DNA of 64,000 nt from Plecoglossus altivelis (taxonomy: Eukaryota; Chordata; Actinopteri; Osmeriformes; Plecoglossidae), in assembly GCA_036571765.1 (NCBI GenBank), contig BROE01000004.1:3221474-3285473 (forward strand). Reading direction: 5' to 3'. Made by a program: the position numbers and the translations under genes. Under the pieces are notes generated by a model, which ran no database searches, was not told the DNA's origin, and saw only the letters and a program-made list of their open reading frames with translations. Numbering within the stretch: position 1 is the first letter of the stretch; the number at the start of each line of letters is the position of its first letter. Below, in pieces: positions 60,677 through 64,000 of the stretch.

Positions 60677-62427
60677 GGGGGGGGGAGGAACCTTAGAAGC
60701 TAATTGCCGTTGGTCTGGCGTGCACATTGGCCATTGTGTTGAGTCGAGACACTGCAGTTATACCGGAGCCTGCCTCTTCCCCGGGGCCATGTCTCCTGAT
60801 GGGGAACTGTCACATCTTCCATGCGCTTGCGGTCGGCCTCCAGCGCCACACGGACCGCATGTGAGGCAGAAGACGCTAATTAAAACCAAGCGATCCGTGA
60901 CTGTCTGGATCTCCCCGCCACGCTCATCTCCGTGGCCCACGTCCACTCACACAGGCCCTTTGCCCCCCCGCCTCCTCTCTCCGCCCCCCCGCCCCCCCTC
61001 CACCCCCTCTCCCAACCAAGATAACGCTCATCCCGATTCTCATCCCACTGCGAGAACCAGACCTGTTGCTTTAGGTCCGAGCGCGCGGAACACGTTTGCC
61101 AGGCTTCAGGACACGACAGAGAGCCATGAGGTGAAGTCTAGGCCCCAGTGGCTCTGCAGTTGCCAGCGTCACCTCACATAGCGAGGACAGGAGGAGTGAA
61201 CATCCAGATCCTTGTAAACACTCTGATTACTAAGATTTGTTTGTTTCAGCAAAATGACAGCTTTGTACCCAGAGTCTCTTTTAAACCCAAGTCTCGTTAA
61301 ACTGCAAACCAGTCCCAGAAGTTGGCCACCTACACAATGGAAAAAAACGGTATCAAAGGCTACCTCTGGTGGCTCTCGTTCTTGTTTATCGGATGCTGAT
61401 TTTAAAGCTCCTTTTTTTATCGGAGCGATTAGCGTTGTTTAGTAGTCGGGCAGAGCTAGACTTCCCCTTCATCCTTGCGAGTGTAAACACCCCTCCTTGC
61501 TGAACGCCATCGATTGGATGCAGAGATGTAAGGGGGCAGTTCAACAGTGTCTTACTGTTGTTTGCCACGCCAACAGACTATGATGCAATGCAGTGTGGGT
61601 TTATGGGGGAAAAAGAAAGAACATAATTGCTGTATCAGTTTAGACGGAGTCATGACCACCGTACTGAACACACTGACCACCATGACTTGTCTTTTCTAAC
61701 TCTCTGAAACACGATCGCAGGCTAGGAGCTTCCACGTACGTCTGTAAATAAATATACATCTTAGAAAACTTCAATTGACTACATGTTTGAATGCTCAAAC
61801 CTGAGGTGAAACATGACATACAATGGAAGAATTGACTACGCTCGCTTTTTTTTCAAATGGCATCAGAGATTCCTCAAGCGACGTAGTTATTCTCCGAAAC
61901 TCCCCAGGAAGAGGCAGTGTGAGAGCCAAACCCAGCGTGGGACAGCACGGTGGAGTGCGCTGCAGCACTAACTAACTTTAACGGTGGATAGGAGGGTTTC
62001 CTCGACAGCAGGAAGGAGAGGGTTGGGGGAGGGGTGGTCGCGGAGAATGTTCGGAGGGAGAGAGAGAGTGTGTAAGAGAGAGGAGAGAAGGAGAGAGAGG
62101 CAGCGACCCAGACAATGACTTGGCTGGGTCAGGTGTAAACACACACACAGCTGGCCTGCAGATGTGCTCAGATGGGAGCAAGTCACCATGTCTTTACTTC
62201 CTTCCTCCACACTCACCTGGGTTTCAGCTAATTCAGCACTTGTTGTAGTGAGAAGCGACTGGCTGCTCAAACACACACTCGCTAAACCGCACGTACACAC
62301 ATTCATCCCACACTCTTTTATACACACACACACACACAGGTTTATGTTTGTGCGCCACACGTACGCACACACACACATTTATCCCACACACTTTCATACA
62401 CACTCACGTTTATGCCACACGTATGCA
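60677..62427 (+). repeat. Copy 2 of the ~1.75-kb direct tandem duplication
   Basis: This repeats copy 1 from AGGAACCTT at 60686 to GTATGCA at 62427. Differences are concentrated in C-rich (59210-59260 versus 60955-61005), GA-rich (60290-60350 versus 62030-62100) and CA-rich end segments, plus a very few substitutions. Unique parts are practically identical, so the event is recent or the copies are one locus assembled twice. Confidence 0.97.
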
Positions 62428-63916
62428 CACACACCCACACACACACAGAGATCTAGTGAGGTACTTTCCTGAGCAGGGGAGGTCTTGAAATGCAGACGGT
62501 TAGTGAAATCAGAGTGAGGTCAGTTGTACTCCATCAGTGACCTCGACACTTAAGTTAAAAGAGTGTGTGGTCGATGACAAAAAACATGGAACGTTACACA
62601 GTTTTTCTTTCACTGGAGGAGCTTGTGAAGATGAATGGATAGGATTTTTAAACAATTCTCCACGTAATTATGCTCAAAACAACTCTGAATTCCTTTCACA
62701 TTCCTATTTTCTGTTTTCACAGTTACGCACTGTGTGCCAGACCCCCCCCCCCCCCCCCCCCAAAAGGACCGAGTAAATAAAACAATACGGCCACGTTGTG
62801 ATTTTGTTAATTTTCGAGGATTTTCTACGACTGGAAACCATAAGTAACTTATAAACAAATTTCCTCTCAGTAATGGTGTGGAAACAAACAAACAACAAGC
62901 TCTGCATTCTGAGCAAATACCAACAGTCAAGCCCAGTAAACACACGCGCGCTCATCAGAGCACGTGACTAAACTGAAGATTCTCCTAAAATGTCTTATGG
63001 TAACCGTGGACAACAGGAAAGATGGCTTTCGTACTTCTCATATTTTATATCGAGAAACTGAAGCAGAAAAAAAGAAAGATTCAAATCTCTTTGTACACAA
63101 ACTGCCCATTGACTCCCTGTCTTCCTGTCGGAAGAAGCAATTAGGTTTCCGAGACAACGATCTCAGACATGTTAAAGGACTTAAGATAAATAAATGGGAG
63201 AATATTGCCGTCAGACTTTAAGCCCTGTTTCAATTACAGCTGAGGGCAGGTCGTGGTCTGTCTTTCTGTGGGGGCTTTTAATTGCAGTGTTTTAGCTGAG
63301 AGCGATAAAGAGAAAGGAAATGTACAGTACCCCCCCCCCTCTCCACCCCCCCAGTATGCTTTCTGCTTGCATGCCGGGGGCCAGTTTTCTCCTCAACACT
63401 GCATACTGTACTGTGCTGTGACGTACGGCCCTCCGTGGACAATAGCTTCATTCTTCACATCGTGAATGGAGATTTCTTTGCTAGAAGTTTTTCTTCAATA
63501 GCCTATCTGGATTGATTTGTGTGACAGGATTCATGCTGACCACTGCATTCAGCTCTGTCATACTTGAGAAGTCGATGATTTAGACCGATATTGCTCAATC
63601 AACATACCTTTAAAACTTCAGCCTATATTTGTAATTCTGCAATAGATTCATCCTAACAGTTTTGGCATGAGCAAAACTTTTATATAACAGGCAAAAAAAG
63701 TAGACAATAACTTTATGTCCAAACTAAAGCATCATGTTCCCTTTCAGACATTCCTAACCATCCATTGTAGAGAAATGTCTCCAATGTAGGATTTCATTTA
63801 ATACGTTTTATCATCATTCAGAGCGGAGGGCAGCCGTGTCTGAACTCTGCCAGAAAGTTGCAACAGAGAAGCTCCTCATAGAGATGACTGATGGTCCACT
63901 GAATATCAGCCTCCTG
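62428..63916. other. Upstream non-coding region
   Basis: This is unique sequence with a C-run at 62742-62760 and C-rich 63331-63352. No gene is recognised. Confidence 0.5.
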
Positions 63917-64000
63917 CTCTCTCTCTCTGTCTCTCTCTCTCTCTCTGTCTCTGTCTCTCTCTCTGTCTCTCTCTCTGTCTCTCTCTCTGTCTCTCTCTCT
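63917..64000. repeat. (CT)n/(CTGT) microsatellite at the window edge
   Basis: CTCTCTCTGT units run to the last base and continue beyond the window. Confidence 0.93.

Noticed and set aside
58975..61181. A 153-169 codon frame present in both copies of the 1.75-kb duplication as a duplicated gene
   Set aside because: The repetition follows from the duplication. The two copies diverge in the C-rich segment without regard to codon structure, there is no recognisable domain, and the frame runs through low-complexity C-runs.

Overview
This window is vertebrate genomic DNA, almost certainly from a ray-finned (teleost) fish. It carries the 5' half of one recognisable gene, a runx2 orthologue on the minus strand. 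Four of its exons are visible: the bone-type P1 first exon (coding 27148-27205, reading [19 protein letters not shown]), the P2/N-terminal exon (5824-6096), and the second and third Runt-domain exons (4207-4363, 157 bp; 1916-2020, 105 bp). Splice sites and phases fit throughout, and exon sizes match the family. The later exons (rest of the transactivation region, VWRPY end) must lie to the left of base 1. The teleost assignment rests on a RUNX2 protein without the mammalian poly-Gln/poly-Ala tract, on compact introns, and on many long CA/TG arrays. I cannot name the species or say whether this is the runx2a or runx2b copy.

Layout: 1-1915 is intron after Runt exon 3, packed with TG/CA repeat that begins right at the splice donor. 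2021-4206 and 4364-5823 are short introns. About 6097-6970 is the P2 leader and promoter. 6081-27147 is the ~21 kb P1-P2 intron. 27206-27860 holds the P1 leader and promoter, with RUNX sites, upstream ORFs, a CRE and a polypurine stretch. 28.1-64 kb is upstream non-coding DNA in which I recognise no coding exon on either strand; it holds microsatellites, a 50-bp x 9 minisatellite, a G-rich degenerate array and a 1.75-kb direct tandem duplication.

The two promoters and first exons make proteins with different N-termini that share the Runt DNA-binding domain. RUNX core motifs at both promoters suggest autoregulation. In several places low-complexity arrays sit against the 5' splice sites of runx2 exons.

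Data-quality caution: about 11.2-12.47 kb reads like an error-rich second copy of 12.49-13.13 kb, probably unpolished long-read sequence. The 1.75-kb duplication may also be an unmerged overlap. One N occurs at 36060. I found no rRNA, tRNA, CRISPR array, bacterial-type gene or intact transposon. Apart from the runx2 exons, long open frames in the window come from simple repeats or are of the length expected by chance.
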